Source: Enterococcus canis NBRC 100695 (GTDB lineage Bacteria; Bacillota; Bacilli; Lactobacillales; Enterococcaceae). Taken from it: a stretch of 64,000 bases of DNA. The notes under the pieces are model-generated. The model saw only the letters and a list, made by a program, of their open reading frames with translations, ran no database searches and was not told the origin of the DNA. The stretch covers positions 604,275-668,274 of the forward strand of contig NZ_BCQJ01000001.1 of assembly GCF_001544375.1 (NCBI RefSeq). The letters run 5' to 3'. The stretch's first letter is position 1; each line of letters starts with the position of its first letter. The position numbers and the translations under genes are program-made. Below, one piece after another: positions 45,892 to 56,118 of the stretch.

Positions 45892-48162
45892 ATGCTTTGT
45901 CAAAATTGTGGAAAAAATGAAGCAACGATTCACTTATACACAAACGTCAATGGACAACGCAAGCAGCTGGATTACTGCCAAAGCTGCTATCAAAAACTGA
46001 AAGCTGCAAGCAATAACAACGGGCCGCAAATGGCGCAAGATCCATTTGGTTTCGGTACCTTAGATGATCTGTTCCGTTCCATGTCTCAACAAATGGACCA
46101 AGGACAACAAGATCCATATAATCAAACACCACCTACTCAATTCGGTGGCGGTAATAACTTCAACGGTGGTCAACCTCCTCGCGGTGGCGGCCAAGGCGGC
46201 GGCTTACTGGATGAATTTGGTTTTAATATCACCGAAGCAGCCCGCAAAGGCGACATCGATCCAGTCGTTGGTCGCGATGATGAAATTAAACGTGTGATTG
46301 AAATCTTAAATCGTCGGACTAAAAACAATCCCGTACTTATTGGGGAACCTGGTGTCGGTAAAACTGCTGTAGTAGAAGGACTGGCTCAAAAAATTGTGGA
46401 CGGCGACGTGCCACAAAAGCTATTAGATAAAGAAGTCATTCGTCTTGACGTGGTTTCCCTTGTACAAGGTACAGGAATTCGCGGTCAATTTGAAGAACGG
46501 ATGCAAAAATTAATCGAAGAAATCAAAGAGCGCGATGACGTGATTCTCTTTATTGATGAAGTGCACGAAATCGTGGGCGCTGGCGCGGCTGGCGACGGTA
46601 ACATGGATGCCGGCAATATCTTAAAACCAGCATTAGCTCGTGGTGAACTCCAAATGGTAGGCGCAACCACTTTAAATGAGTACCGGGTCATTGAAAAAGA
46701 TGCGGCTTTAGAACGTCGGATGCAACCAGTACGAGTAGATGAACCAAGCGTAGATGAAACCATTACTATTTTAAAAGGTCTTCAAAAACGCTACGAAGAT
46801 TACCACCATGTGAAATATACCGATGCTGCCATCAAAGCAGCCGCTACTCTTTCTAACCGCTATATCCAAGACCGCTTTTTACCAGACAAAGCCATCGACT
46901 TGTTGGATGAAGCTGGTTCAAAAATGAACTTAACGATTCAAATGGTGGATCCAAAAGTCATTGAACAAAAATTAGCGGATGCTGAAAAGCAAAAACAACA
47001 AGCTTCTGCTGAAGAAGACTTTGAAAAAGCGGCTTATTACCGCGATCAAATCAACAAATTGAACGTATTGAAAGAAAAACAAATCAGCGACGAAGATACT
47101 CCGGTGATTAACGAACAAGCTATGGAAGAAATCGTGGAACAACGGACTGGTATCCCTGTCGGTGAATTGAAAGAAAAGGAACAAACACAATTGAAAAACT
47201 TGGCCCCTGACTTGAAGGCTCACGTTATTGGACAAGATGAAGCCATCGACAAAGTGGCAAAAGCTATTCGTCGTAACCGGGTCGGTTTGGCGAAGAAAGA
47301 CCGTCCAATTGGTTCCTTCCTCTTTGTTGGACCTACTGGGGTCGGTAAAACCGAACTAGCTAAACAACTAGCCTTTGAATTGTTTGGTTCAGATGACGCG
47401 ATGGTTCGTTTTGACATGAGTGAATACATGGAAAAACACAGTGTTTCTAAACTGATTGGTTCTCCTCCAGGTTATGTCGGCTATGATGAAGCTGGTCAAT
47501 TAACTGAAAAAGTTCGCCGCAATCCATATAGCTTGATTTTGTTAGACGAAATCGAAAAAGCACATCCAGATGTCTTGCATATGTTCTTACAAATCTTGGA
47601 TGATGGTCGCTTAACCGACGCTCAAGGACGGACAGTCAGCTTTAAAGATACTATCATTATTATGACAAGTAATGCCGGTACCGGCGCTGTCGAAGCCAAT
47701 GTTGGTTTTGGCGCAGCTCGTGATGGCAAAACGCGTTCGGTCTTAGGACAATTAGGTAACTTCTTTGCCCCAGAATTCTTAAATCGTTTCGATGGTATCG
47801 TAGAATTCAGTGCGTTAAGCAAAGAAAACTTGATGGAAATCGTTGGCTTAATGTTAGATGATGTTAACCATATGTTGGAAGACCAACACATCCACATTAC
47901 GGTTGACGAATCCGTGAAAGAAAAACTGGTGGATCTTGGCTACAATCCAGCTATGGGGGCTCGCCCACTACGCCGGACAATCCAAGAACAAATCGAAGAT
48001 GGTATTGCTGAATACTATTTAGATCATCCTGAAGTTCATGAATTATCCGCTGTGTTAGAAGATGATAAAATCGTCGTAACCGCAAAGCCTGTTGAATCTT
48101 CTAAGGAAGCATCCACAGAGCCTGCTGATAACACAGATGAAGCACCGGAAATAAACGAATAG
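45892..48162 (+). CDS. clpE: ATP-dependent Clp protease ATP-binding subunit ClpE
   Basis: A 756-residue AAA+ unfoldase that partners ClpP. The N-terminal zinc finger has C3, C6, C29 and C32, followed by a Gly/Gln/Asn-rich linker. Two AAA+ modules follow with Walker A motifs GEPGVGKT and GPTGVGKT. Between them is a UVR-like coiled segment ([16 protein letters not shown]), a ClpE and ClpC feature. The start is the ATG at 45892 after GAAAGGACG, not the in-frame ATG at 45841 which sits within the CtsR operator. Ends in an acidic tail. Confidence 0.96.
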   Translation: MLCQNCGKNEATIHLYTNVNGQRKQLDYCQSCYQKLKAASNNNGPQMAQDPFGFGTLDDLFRSMSQQMDQGQQDPYNQTPPTQFGGGNNFNGGQPPRGGGQGGGLLDEFGFNITEAARKGDIDPVVGRDDEIKRVIEILNRRTKNNPVLIGEPGVGKTAVVEGLAQKIVDGDVPQKLLDKEVIRLDVVSLVQGTGIRGQFEERMQKLIEEIKERDDVILFIDEVHEIVGAGAAGDGNMDAGNILKPALARGELQMVGATTLNEYRVIEKDAALERRMQPVRVDEPSVDETITILKGLQKRYEDYHHVKYTDAAIKAAATLSNRYIQDRFLPDKAIDLLDEAGSKMNLTIQMVDPKVIEQKLADAEKQKQQASAEEDFEKAAYYRDQINKLNVLKEKQISDEDTPVINEQAMEEIVEQRTGIPVGELKEKEQTQLKNLAPDLKAHVIGQDEAIDKVAKAIRRNRVGLAKKDRPIGSFLFVGPTGVGKTELAKQLAFELFGSDDAMVRFDMSEYMEKHSVSKLIGSPPGYVGYDEAGQLTEKVRRNPYSLILLDEIEKAHPDVLHMFLQILDDGRLTDAQGRTVSFKDTIIIMTSNAGTGAVEANVGFGAARDGKTRSVLGQLGNFFAPEFLNRFDGIVEFSALSKENLMEIVGLMLDDVNHMLEDQHIHITVDESVKEKLVDLGYNPAMGARPLRRTIQEQIEDGIAEYYLDHPEVHELSAVLEDDKIVVTAKPVESSKEASTEPADNTDEAPEINE

Positions 48163-48168
48163 TACGAC

Positions 48169-48203
48169 AAAATCCCATGATTGTTGAATCATGGGATTTT
48201 TTT
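48169..48203 (+). terminator. clpE terminator
   Basis: AAAATCCCATGATT (48169-48182) pairs perfectly with AATCATGGGATTTT (48187-48200), followed by further T residues. Confidence 0.92.
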
Positions 48204-48296
48204 ACGTCATTAGATAACATTTCGATACAAAATTCTTTCTATTTCGTTAAAAAATAATTATAATTAAAGAAAAGATTATATAGTGAGGTGAAATCT

Positions 48297-48611
48297 ATGA
48301 AATTTGTAAATGTGACTAACAGTCATTCACGTCTGGTTTATAGCCAATTAGCGAATACTGACGCCCATTTAGTTAAAGTTTATACGATCGGCAAAACGAC
48401 CGTCATTTATACTCAAGCACCTACTCACCACGAAATCCTCCTAGTGAATAAGGCACGCAACATCAAAGAAGTCGAAATCACTGAATCACTAGGTTACTTC
48501 CTAAAACGCACACCCAATGATATCTACGAAAAATCCGAAATCTCCATCATTCGCATGGATGGCGTTGTTGAAATCTCGATACCAATTCATAAACCAGTAG
48601 TAGCTGAATAG
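48297..48611 (+). CDS. DUF1827 family protein
   Basis: A 104-residue small alpha/beta protein that matches the DUF1827 family of lactic acid bacteria by its N-terminal MKFVNVTNSHSRLVYSQL and the TKKR-free IEISIPIHKPV-like end (here EISIPIHKPVV). No function is established. The start is the ATG at 48297, seven bases after GAGGTG; a GTG at 48288 is part of that site. A TATAAT lies at 48259-48264. Follows clpE and its terminator. Confidence 0.75.
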   Translation: MKFVNVTNSHSRLVYSQLANTDAHLVKVYTIGKTTVIYTQAPTHHEILLVNKARNIKEVEITESLGYFLKRTPNDIYEKSEISIIRMDGVVEISIPIHKPVVAE

Positions 48612-48614
48612 CCC

Positions 48615-48650
48615 AGAGAGACAAAGTCGTAGGATTTTGTCTCTTTTTTA
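48615..48650 (+). terminator. Terminator of the DUF1827 gene
   Basis: AGAGACAAA (48617-48625) pairs with TTTGTCTCT (48636-48644, partial shift), followed by TTTTTT. Confidence 0.75.
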
Positions 48651-48755
48651 TTTGCCCTACTCCCAGCCACTAGCTTATCTCTTCACAATCTTTGAGTAAT
48701 TGCCTAAAAATACGATATAATAATGTATAAATGACATGAATTAGGAGAAAAATTT

Positions 48756-49271
48756 ATGAGTGAATTTCGTTATATCCAATCTCTGTATGAAAAGCAGAAG
48801 AAATACCCTCTGCGTTTGGTTCTACTTTCAGCGCTGGCTATTATTGTGGCGAGTATAATTTCGTCATTAGATCTTATCCGCATCTCCCCTTTTCTTATTT
48901 TTATGGTGGCGATGGCCTTAGTACTTTTCTATTCAAGAAGACTGCAAACTACTAGTAAAAATTTTTCGTTATTGAAAGATTATTTAGAGGAATACGATCC
49001 TGATGTACTGGAAAATCGTGAATTGGTCTTCTTTATTGACTATCAATTGAAAAACTATTTTGGCGGAGAATCTGATCAGCTTTTCAAAGCCCTTAAGGAC
49101 GAAAATCCTGCAAATGATGCTCGGGCCACAGCACATTTACAAGAGGTCATTACGGAAATCAAAGAATACTACAACTATTTATTAGATCATTCTGAACTGG
49201 AAAATGATCTTAAAATTTCGCTAGCATGGTATCGGGAAACCATCGATACTCGCAAACAAGACCTACTATAG
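48756..49271 (+). CDS. Two-helix membrane protein of unknown function
   Basis: A 171-residue protein with two membrane helices (about 19-38 and 43-59) and a cytoplasmic C-terminal region of about 110 residues, helical and acidic (DYLEEYDPDVLENREL). I do not recognise a family. The ATG follows TAGGAGA. Fourteen bases later the secreted coiled-coil protein starts, so the two genes are probably co-transcribed and may act together at the envelope. Confidence 0.75.
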   Translation: MSEFRYIQSLYEKQKKYPLRLVLLSALAIIVASIISSLDLIRISPFLIFMVAMALVLFYSRRLQTTSKNFSLLKDYLEEYDPDVLENRELVFFIDYQLKNYFGGESDQLFKALKDENPANDARATAHLQEVITEIKEYYNYLLDHSELENDLKISLAWYRETIDTRKQDLL

Positions 49272-49285
49272 AAAGGAGCATTCCT

Positions 49286-50572
49286 ATGAGATTTCGCCGT
49301 GATTTGATTGGAGTTGTCTTAGCTTTCGTAACTGCGGGAACCCTGGCAACAGGTGCAGATGCTACCGCCTATCAAAAAGTCTATGACGAACAAGATAAGC
49401 AAGAACAGACCATTACGCAATTGAGCCATTCTGAATTTATTTCAAGCGCTGATAAAACAAAATTAGCAAATGAGCAAAATGAGATCCAAAAAATTGAGAA
49501 AAGAGCCACGCGCCGTTCCTTGACGAACAAAATTCAGAAGGAAAAAAGGCTGATTCAGCAAGTAAAAACACGGATTGCTCAAACAGAGGCCGCCACAGCA
49601 CACACAGAATATTCTGAGCTGGAGAAAACTGTGAATGGGTTGACGGAACTGAGTCAAAAACCTTTTACAGAAAAAGAGGATAAAAGCAAGTTAACAGTGC
49701 TGAAACAAGATGTCACTGAGCTACAAAACAGTAAAAAAGTTGCCCCTATTCGTGAATTGACCGAACGCGCTACCGCACTTAATCGTGATATGAAAGAAAA
49801 TCAAGCAGACTTAACTGCGACGGTTAGCTCACTTAAACAACTTGACCAGGATATAGAAAAATTAAGTAAAAAAAGCTATTTACTTAAGGCTGATAAAGAG
49901 AAATTAGCTGAAACCCGCAAAATTCTTGGGACCTATTTCAAAAATGCAGACAGTTTAGCGGCAGTTCATAGCCGAGAAACGCAAGCATCTCAACTTTTAG
50001 CAGAATTAACTGAAAAGCAAGAAACCATCCAGACGGATTTTAAAAAGTATGAATCTAAAGCGAAGAATCTCCTAAGTGATACTAAAAATCTTTCATCCAA
50101 GGGCGACCTCACCGCTGATGAGAAAAAGGAATTGAATCAGCGAATCAAAGATACCGAAGTTGCATTGAAAATGCATTCTTACGCGCCAGGTGACTTGGGC
50201 AAGCAATATGACCTCCTAAATACACAATATCGAAGTTTATCTGATAAGAGCAAGGATCGCCAGGAAAAAGCAGCAGCAGAGGCGGAACGTAAAGCGGCTG
50301 AAAAAGAAAAAGCCCGGCAAGCCGCCGAGAAAGAAGCACAGCAGCAAGCAGAAAAGGATGCAGCGAAAGAAACGCAGCAAGCTGCAAGTCAAGCCCCTGC
50401 GCCAAGTCAAGTTGGTGAGTGGTATCAAGCTCCAGCTGGCTATAAATACTTGAAAGTCGATAGTGGCAAAACCTACGGACAAGTGAAACGACCAAACAAC
50501 TTCCAATTAATTACAGATGCCGAAGCAGCCAATTATTCACCAGGACACGGAAATGGCTGGGCGAAACAGTAA
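49286..50572 (+). CDS. Secreted coiled-coil protein of unknown function
   Basis: A 428-residue exported protein. The signal peptide spans about 1-26 (LIGVVLAFVTAGTLATGADA). Residues about 30-340 are almost entirely charged heptad-like helix with repeated ELT-Q-L-K units, followed by an Ala/Glu/Lys-rich helix (about 330-370; AEAERKAAEKEKARQAAEK). A compact C-terminal domain (about 375-428) contains GEWYQAPAGYKYLKV and ends NGWAKQ. No LPXTG or peptidoglycan hydrolase domain is present. The start is the ATG at 49286 after GAAAGGAG. Second gene of a pair with the upstream membrane protein. Confidence 0.8.
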   Translation: MRFRRDLIGVVLAFVTAGTLATGADATAYQKVYDEQDKQEQTITQLSHSEFISSADKTKLANEQNEIQKIEKRATRRSLTNKIQKEKRLIQQVKTRIAQTEAATAHTEYSELEKTVNGLTELSQKPFTEKEDKSKLTVLKQDVTELQNSKKVAPIRELTERATALNRDMKENQADLTATVSSLKQLDQDIEKLSKKSYLLKADKEKLAETRKILGTYFKNADSLAAVHSRETQASQLLAELTEKQETIQTDFKKYESKAKNLLSDTKNLSSKGDLTADEKKELNQRIKDTEVALKMHSYAPGDLGKQYDLLNTQYRSLSDKSKDRQEKAAAEAERKAAEKEKARQAAEKEAQQQAEKDAAKETQQAASQAPAPSQVGEWYQAPAGYKYLKVDSGKTYGQVKRPNNFQLITDAEAANYSPGHGNGWAKQ

Positions 50573-50575
50573 CGT

Positions 50576-50611
50576 AAACGACCATCGCTGTATATAACGA
50601 TGGTCGTTTTG
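50576..50611 (+). terminator. Terminator of the coiled-coil protein gene
   Basis: AAACGACCATCG (50576-50587) pairs with CGATGGTCGTTT (50598-50609), followed by a short T tract. Confidence 0.85.
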
Positions 50612-50733
50612 ATTGCTTCTTTCATCTACTTATTTTTCCCTGTAAATCGTAAATAAATAACGTTTTATATGCCCCTTTTTACTCACCTTACATGCTACAA
50701 TAACCTTAACAAATCCTTTTGGGAGGTCATAAA

Positions 50734-51021
50734 ATGAAAACGACAGAATTGATGTTTGGCTGGAAAATTGAATACCCTGAATCCTTGACCCTTTTACACA
50801 ACGAAGACGGTATAATTGCCTTAATGGATACTCAAAAAATGTTTGGCAATATTCAATCCTTTGTTTTTTCATTAAGCGAAAAGAAAATCGCCTGTCAAAG
50901 TAATCCAGATTTTATCCAACGTCTTACGGTTTCAATCAATAAAACGATTAGAGTCGAGATCTTGAATGATGGTGAAAGTGATGGAGCTGCGTATTCAATT
51001 GGAATAATTAACGGAAATTGA
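50734..51021 (+). CDS. Orphan small protein A of a tandem paralog pair
   Basis: A 95-residue soluble protein of unknown family. It begins MKTTELMFGWKIEYPESLTL and is paralogous to the next gene (shared pattern MKT-ELxFxWKIExPExLxLLxNExG, C-terminal NKxIxV). The start is the ATG at 50734 after GGGAGG; the TTG 15 bases earlier precedes the ribosome site. Beta-strand-rich with no signal or membrane segment. Confidence 0.72.
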   Translation: MKTTELMFGWKIEYPESLTLLHNEDGIIALMDTQKMFGNIQSFVFSLSEKKIACQSNPDFIQRLTVSINKTIRVEILNDGESDGAAYSIGIINGN

Positions 51022-51091
51022 CTTGTTCTCTGCTTGTTGGAAGTTATCTATACTTGTTTAAAACTAATTTGGAAGCTAACGGAGGTATCTT

Positions 51092-51376
51092 ATGAAAACT
51101 GAAACCTTACTTTTTGACTGGAAGATTGAATTTCCAGAAGAATTATCACTTTTAACCAATGAAGAAGGACTAGTTGTTCTGCTAAGTCCCACACAAACCT
51201 ATGGTGATTTCCAGCCACTTGTTTTAGAGCTGACCGACTCAGAAGTTCGATGTATAACAAAACCTTATTTCCTCCAAGAACTAGAAATTTCAGTTGATAA
51301 AGTGATTACAGTCACAGCTTCTGGCTTTTTCCACAGTGTTCGAGGAAACATTGACGGGGCTGTAGGCACTGAGTAG
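51092..51376 (+). CDS. Orphan small protein B of a tandem paralog pair
   Basis: A 94-residue soluble protein, paralog of the preceding gene, 70 bases downstream. It has the same opening (MKTETLLFDWKIEFPEELSL) and a similar core, and diverges at the C-terminus. The ATG follows ACGGAGG. No recognised domain. A terminator follows, so both may form one transcript. Confidence 0.74.
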   Translation: MKTETLLFDWKIEFPEELSLLTNEEGLVVLLSPTQTYGDFQPLVLELTDSEVRCITKPYFLQELEISVDKVITVTASGFFHSVRGNIDGAVGTE

Positions 51377-51393
51377 TATTTCATATGTAAACT

Positions 51394-51434
51394 AAAACTC
51401 CGACCGATTTCAAAAAATCAGTCGGAGTTTTTTT
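51394..51434 (+). terminator. Terminator after the tandem paralogs
   Basis: AAAACTCCGACCGATT pairs with AATCAGTCGGAGTTTT (one mismatch) in 51394-51430, followed by T residues. Confidence 0.85.
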
Positions 51435-51547
51435 GTTTGTCTGAAAATTCTATTAAAATCACGTTTATGAAAAAACATTCTCGTTATCACTCATTTTATC
51501 GCTCAATTCTTACGATGGAAATCAGCAAGTAGGTTTTAAAATGTCTC

Positions 51548-53119
51548 TTACATCAAGCTCTTCAATTCCACATCCGGATATTTATCCGCAAACCAGCGCA
51601 TCGCAAATTGATTTTCAAATAAGAACAAAGGTTGGTCAAAGCGGTCTTTCGCCAAGATATTCCGACTAGAGCTCATGCGCTCATCCAGTTGTTCTGGGTC
51701 GATCCAACGAGCAATCTTGTGTCCCATTGGGCTCATAATCACTTCGGCATTGTATTCATTCATCATGCGGTACTGGAAGACTTCAAACTGCAATTGTCCG
51801 ACTGCTCCGATGATATAATCATCCGTTAGGTAAGTCTTGTACAACTGAATCGCGCCTTCTTGTACCAATTGATAGATTCCTTTATGGAAAGATTTTTGTT
51901 TCATGACGTTTTTAGCAGTCACTTTCATAAATAATTCCGGTGTAAAGGACGGCAATTCTTCATAAGCGACTTTCAACTTGCCTTCATACAAGGTATCGCC
52001 AATTTGGTAGTTTCCGGTATCATAAACCCCAATAATGTCACCCGCCACAGCTTCCTGCACGTTTTCCCGTGTATCCGCCATAAACTGCGTCACATTGCTG
52101 AGTTTCATTTTCTTGCCAGTTCGTTCCAAGGTGACATCCATGCCGCGTTCAAAGGTCCCTGAGCAGACCCGAACAAAGGCAATCCGGTCACGGTGAGCAG
52201 GGTTCATGTTGGCTTGGATTTTAAAGACAAAGCCTGAGAATTCTTCTTCATATGGGCTAACGGCACTATCTTCTTGGGTATGATGAGCATGCGGTTTCGG
52301 CGCAAACTGTAAGAAGGTTTCCAAGAATGTCTGTACCCCAAAGTTGGTCAAAGCTGAGCCAAAGAAGACCGGTGTTTGGTCGCCGCGAGCAATTTTTTCG
52401 GTATCAAATTCATCGCCGGCTTCTTGCAGCAATTCGACTTCTTCTAACACTTGTTGGTAGACACTATCGCTATGCAATGGGTGGCTAGCTTCGATATCGC
52501 CATCTGTTAGCGGCAGGAATCGCTCGCCATTTTCTGGACGATAGATTTCGACGCGTTTATTGTAGATATCATACAGGCCCGCTAAACCTTTCCCCATCCC
52601 AATCGGCCAGTTCATAGGATAAGATTCAATGTTTAACAGCTCTTCTAATTCTTCTAACAATTCCAATGGTTCACGGCCATCACGGTCCAATTTATTGATA
52701 AACGTGAAAATTGGGATACCGCGTTTTTTTACAACTTGGAAAAGTTTTTTCGTTTGCGCTTCGATCCCTTTGGCGCTGTCGATGACCATCACGGCACTAT
52801 CCACCGCCATCAATGTACGGTAGGTATCTTCCGAGAAGTCCTCATGTCCAGGGGTATCCAAAATGTTTACGCGTTTATCATCATAATCAAACTGCATAAC
52901 AGAACTGGTAACGGAAATTCCCCGTTGTTTTTCAATTTCCATCCAGTCAGACTTGGCAAAATTGCCGGTCTTTTTCCCTTTAACGGTTCCGGCTTGGCGA
53001 ATCGCGCCTCCAAATAATAGTAATTGTTCAGTAATTGTCGTTTTCCCCGCATCCGGGTGGGAAATAATCGCAAAGGTGCGGCGACTATCGACTTGTTCGT
53101 GTAAGTGTGGATTATTCAT
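51548..53119 (-). CDS. prfC: Peptide chain release factor 3
   Basis: A 523-residue translational GTPase that recycles RF1/RF2. G1 is [10 protein letters not shown]3 DTPGHED and G4 NKLD; the RF3-specific region with [21 protein letters not shown] is present. The start is the ATG at 53119 behind AAGGAG; the longer reading to 53143 includes the ribosome site. It lies between the tandem orphans and the divergent pilus regulator. Confidence 0.96.
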   Translation of the reverse strand: MNNPHLHEQVDSRRTFAIISHPDAGKTTITEQLLLFGGAIRQAGTVKGKKTGNFAKSDWMEIEKQRGISVTSSVMQFDYDDKRVNILDTPGHEDFSEDTYRTLMAVDSAVMVIDSAKGIEAQTKKLFQVVKKRGIPIFTFINKLDRDGREPLELLEELEELLNIESYPMNWPIGMGKGLAGLYDIYNKRVEIYRPENGERFLPLTDGDIEASHPLHSDSVYQQVLEEVELLQEAGDEFDTEKIARGDQTPVFFGSALTNFGVQTFLETFLQFAPKPHAHHTQEDSAVSPYEEEFSGFVFKIQANMNPAHRDRIAFVRVCSGTFERGMDVTLERTGKKMKLSNVTQFMADTRENVQEAVAGDIIGVYDTGNYQIGDTLYEGKLKVAYEELPSFTPELFMKVTAKNVMKQKSFHKGIYQLVQEGAIQLYKTYLTDDYIIGAVGQLQFEVFQYRMMNEYNAEVIMSPMGHKIARWIDPEQLDERMSSSRNILAKDRFDQPLFLFENQFAMRWFADKYPDVELKSLM

Positions 53120-53297
53120 GGTTTTCTCCTTATTAATAGGCAAATTTCAACTAGGTTAGTATAGCATGGAAGAGCCGCTATTTCAAAAAGTTTCAGAATG
53201 CACAAAATATCCAACTGAAAATGAAAAAACAATGAGTTTTATTTTAAATAACGTACGTTCAATTGTATAATGGATGAAAATGCTTGGAGGTGGTAGG

Positions 53298-54791
53298 ATG
53301 TTAGAATTATTGATGTTAGATGAAGTTGGTCAAACAAAACTAAAGATTTACGCTCATTTTTCGACGTTGCAAAGCTCTATCCTTAACCTTGCCACTCTTT
53401 GTGAAACATTGGAATGCTCCTATGCCCGCCTTCAGAGTTTATTGGACGAGATTGATCAAGATATGGAAAAGATGAACTCAACTTCTTTAAGAGATGTGGA
53501 GGGGAAGTTTGAAATAACGGAACATATTTTTGATTATAACGCGTATCAACAGTATTTGATTCGTGATGGGATTCCGTATCGTTTTCTTTTAACTTCGTTA
53601 ATTGATCCTGAGATTACGCTACAAGATTTTTTCGAACAAAATTTTACCAGCCGTTCGTCTATGGCACGTAAATTGCGCCCTTTAGCTGATTATTTAGCGA
53701 CACTAGGAATCAAGCTCAACCGTTCTCAATTGAAGCTGCAAGGTGAGGAACAAACGCTGCGCCTAGTCTATTTCAATTTCATCTGGTTTGGCAGTTACGG
53801 TGAAGATGTGTTTGCACATATCTCAATTGCGGACAAATTGCAGCGGGATGAGCGCTGGAATACCTATATTACCCCTGTGAATCCGCAAGAATGGCGACTA
53901 CGCTTAACGATTGGCTTTTTACGGCAGCAACAAGGTCATTTTATTCGTCACTTTGACTTTGAAGGCCTGACCTTACCCCAGCTAAAGGACCCTTATGAAA
54001 CGTTGATGGCTGATTACTATGTTAGTCCTCAGCAGAAAAAAGATGAGTTAACCTACTTGGCCTATTTGGCATTTTACTGGCCGAACTACTATTTGAAGGA
54101 TGATCCGCGGCTTGATTATGTAGAAGCCACTTTGGCTATAAACCCACTAGGTCTGACTCAATTGATTCGCGAGATGGTCAAAGATATTACCGGACGTTTG
54201 GTCTTTTCACCTATTGATCAAGATGCCCGGCGTTTACTGGAGGCCAATCTGTTTATTGCCTTTTACAATCAGCGATTTAGCAGCTATCGCTTGCCCATGA
54301 TTTCCGCATTTATGCGTAGTCAAATGGAAAATAAGACGTCCCTTTATCCCGTATTGCATCATTACGTTTCAGATTACTTACATAAACGGATTCAGGAAAC
54401 GGACTATGACTGGCTAGAAGATAAATTAGATGATTTAACTTTTCTCTGTACTTTTATCCTTTTGCCACAGTTTGAGCTATCAAAGCGACAAAAGAAGTTA
54501 ACCGTAGGAATCATTGCCATTCCTAACTTTCTACTGCTGCATGAGATTCAGGACTTTTTGGAAAATCTCAATTACACCGATAGCTTTGTCCTGGCGAGTA
54601 CCGAGCAAAAAAACTGTGATTTTTATATTGCCACTTCCACCTATCTGTTAAAAGATGTACCGCCGGAGAAGTCCTACATTATTAGCTTTTCAGGAAAATC
54701 CGACTATATCCAAGAACTTTTTCAGCTACTAAAAACGGCTCATGTGGAATTAAACATCAACGCCACTAAGGAAGAATTTTTACCGGCTTAA
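53298..54791 (+). CDS. Mga-family transcriptional regulator, EbpR-like
   Basis: A 497-residue regulator of the Mga/EbpR group. N-terminal winged helices (about 10-160; LQSSILNLATLCETLECS and RSSMARKLRPLADYLATLGI) are followed by PRD-like helical regions and a C-terminal EIIB-like domain (about 400-490; VGIIAIPNFLLLHEI). In E. faecalis EbpR activates the ebpABC-srtC pilus operon. Here the gene converges with the sortase end of the pilus operon instead of lying upstream of the tip gene. The start is the ATG at 53298 after GGAGGTG; an in-frame ATG at 53274 precedes that site. A TATAAT lies at 53266-53271. Confidence 0.82.
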   Translation: MLELLMLDEVGQTKLKIYAHFSTLQSSILNLATLCETLECSYARLQSLLDEIDQDMEKMNSTSLRDVEGKFEITEHIFDYNAYQQYLIRDGIPYRFLLTSLIDPEITLQDFFEQNFTSRSSMARKLRPLADYLATLGIKLNRSQLKLQGEEQTLRLVYFNFIWFGSYGEDVFAHISIADKLQRDERWNTYITPVNPQEWRLRLTIGFLRQQQGHFIRHFDFEGLTLPQLKDPYETLMADYYVSPQQKKDELTYLAYLAFYWPNYYLKDDPRLDYVEATLAINPLGLTQLIREMVKDITGRLVFSPIDQDARRLLEANLFIAFYNQRFSSYRLPMISAFMRSQMENKTSLYPVLHHYVSDYLHKRIQETDYDWLEDKLDDLTFLCTFILLPQFELSKRQKKLTVGIIAIPNFLLLHEIQDFLENLNYTDSFVLASTEQKNCDFYIATSTYLLKDVPPEKSYIISFSGKSDYIQELFQLLKTAHVELNINATKEEFLPA

Positions 54792-54897
54792 AGCAAAACG
54801 GCTATGATAACAGGATTCCGTTTCAAACTTATGTAGATAGTTTTGCAATCACCCCTCTATTTATGGATTATCCAGCTGACTCCCCCTTTCTAAACGC

Positions 54898-54941
54898 CAA
54901 AAGGCTCAGATCTCTGTTTCGTGCAGAAATCTGAGCCTTTG
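54898..54941. terminator. Bidirectional terminator between the pilus regulator and sortase genes
   Basis: CAAAAGGCTCAGATCTCTG pairs with CAGAAATCTGAGCCTTTG (54898-54916 with 54924-54941) with one mismatch. It sits one base after the sortase stop codon and ends both convergent units. Confidence 0.85.
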
Positions 54942-54942
54942 T

Positions 54943-56118
54943 TTATTTTGTATGAGGTCGCAAAATAATTTCCCGATTTGGTCCTTCAATCACCTCGGCA
55001 TTAAAAGCGGTTGGTAATTTAAAGGTTGGTTCCTTTTGCTTGCGCTTTTGCAGACCTGCCCGCATGGTTTTTAGCGGTTGATAAGCAGCCAAATGTCCGG
55101 TTTCTTCAATCGTATACATGCCACCAGGCAAGTTTTCAAAACGAACCTGCCCAGCTTCGTCTGAAATTGCTTGATAGTTTTGACCATCTCGCTTCAAAGG
55201 ACGTCCTTTTTTATCCCCTAGGGTATAAGCTAAGCCTGGGATTGGCTGCCGTTCTGGATCCTGCAAATAAAAGACTAAATCAATCTTGCGTTTGCGTAAA
55301 AGATAGGTCATCCACGAACGATAAAGCAGATAGAGCAGCAGTAACAATAGTAAGATCATGCCACCTATAATCAGCCACTGCTTCAATAAGCGCCATTGAT
55401 CCCCTTTCTCCACCGTCGCTGCGACTTCTTCCGTATAAGGTACTCGATGTCCGCGAACGAGAAGCCGATGTGAATTGATCATATAAGGCGTACATGTCAA
55501 CAATGTCACCAAATCTTCGCCCGGAACAATGCGCAGCTCATCCGTCTCGTTGGGCTCCACCACCTTCAGCTGATCCACCTCATAGGCGAGCTTTTCCCCC
55601 AGAATATCGAGAACGAACACGTCCCCTTTTTTGACCTCCGGCAAGTCGGTAAACAGCATTTTATTTGGTAAGCCTCGGTGGGCCGAAATCACCGAGTGCG
55701 TGCTCTCGCCCCCCACTGGAAACGAGGTCCCCTGTAAAACCGTTGCTCCACGGTCCAGCAATTTATCATTGGTGGTGTCAAAAACCGGCACCTCAGTATT
55801 AATAGAAGGAATATTGATAGTCCCAATCAAATGGTCCTGAAAATAAGCATCATTGGCACTATCGCTCCCTCCTTCACCAAAGGGGTCGGCACCAGGATTG
55901 CCGCCTTTTTCTTGTAACTTCTTATTAGCCGCCGCTAACTTCGCACGTTGCACTTCATTGCGTTGGGTTGCCTCACGCTGATACTTGGCGATCATCACCT
56001 GATCCAAATAATTATTCAGCGCATCTGAGTAGAACGGGTAGAAAGTGATTAAACTACCCACCATAAAAATCACGATCATTAAAATTTTGCTGATCAATTG
56101 TTTCGTATTTTTCTTCAC
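54943..56118 (-). CDS. Class C sortase with an extra C-terminal Cna-B-like domain
   Basis: A 391-residue pilin-polymerising sortase. An N-terminal helix (12-30) is followed by the lid motif DPF (78-80), the catalytic H147, C209 in LLTCTPY and R218. A second helix (248-266) precedes an unusual extra region of about 115 residues (277-391) with FENLPGGMYTIEETGH, a Cna-B/SpaA-type strand pattern. With the N-terminus inside, this domain would be cytoplasmic; the Arg/Lys-rich segment after the helix agrees. The start is a GTG at 56118 after GAGGGG, overlapping the upstream sortase stop. Class C sortases are usually about 280-300 residues. Confidence 0.9.
   Translation of the reverse strand: MKKNTKQLISKILMIVIFMVGSLITFYPFYSDALNNYLDQVMIAKYQREATQRNEVQRAKLAAANKKLQEKGGNPGADPFGEGGSDSANDAYFQDHLIGTINIPSINTEVPVFDTTNDKLLDRGATVLQGTSFPVGGESTHSVISAHRGLPNKMLFTDLPEVKKGDVFVLDILGEKLAYEVDQLKVVEPNETDELRIVPGEDLVTLLTCTPYMINSHRLLVRGHRVPYTEEVAATVEKGDQWRLLKQWLIIGGMILLLLLLLYLLYRSWMTYLLRKRKIDLVFYLQDPERQPIPGLAYTLGDKKGRPLKRDGQNYQAISDEAGQVRFENLPGGMYTIEETGHLAAYQPLKTMRAGLQKRKQKEPTFKLPTAFNAEVIEGPNREIILRPHTK

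Noticed and set aside
53250-53259. AACGTACGTT palindrome at the Mga-like gene promoter as an operator
   Set aside because: It is only ten bases, in a short AT-rich region with no second copy found, so it could be chance.
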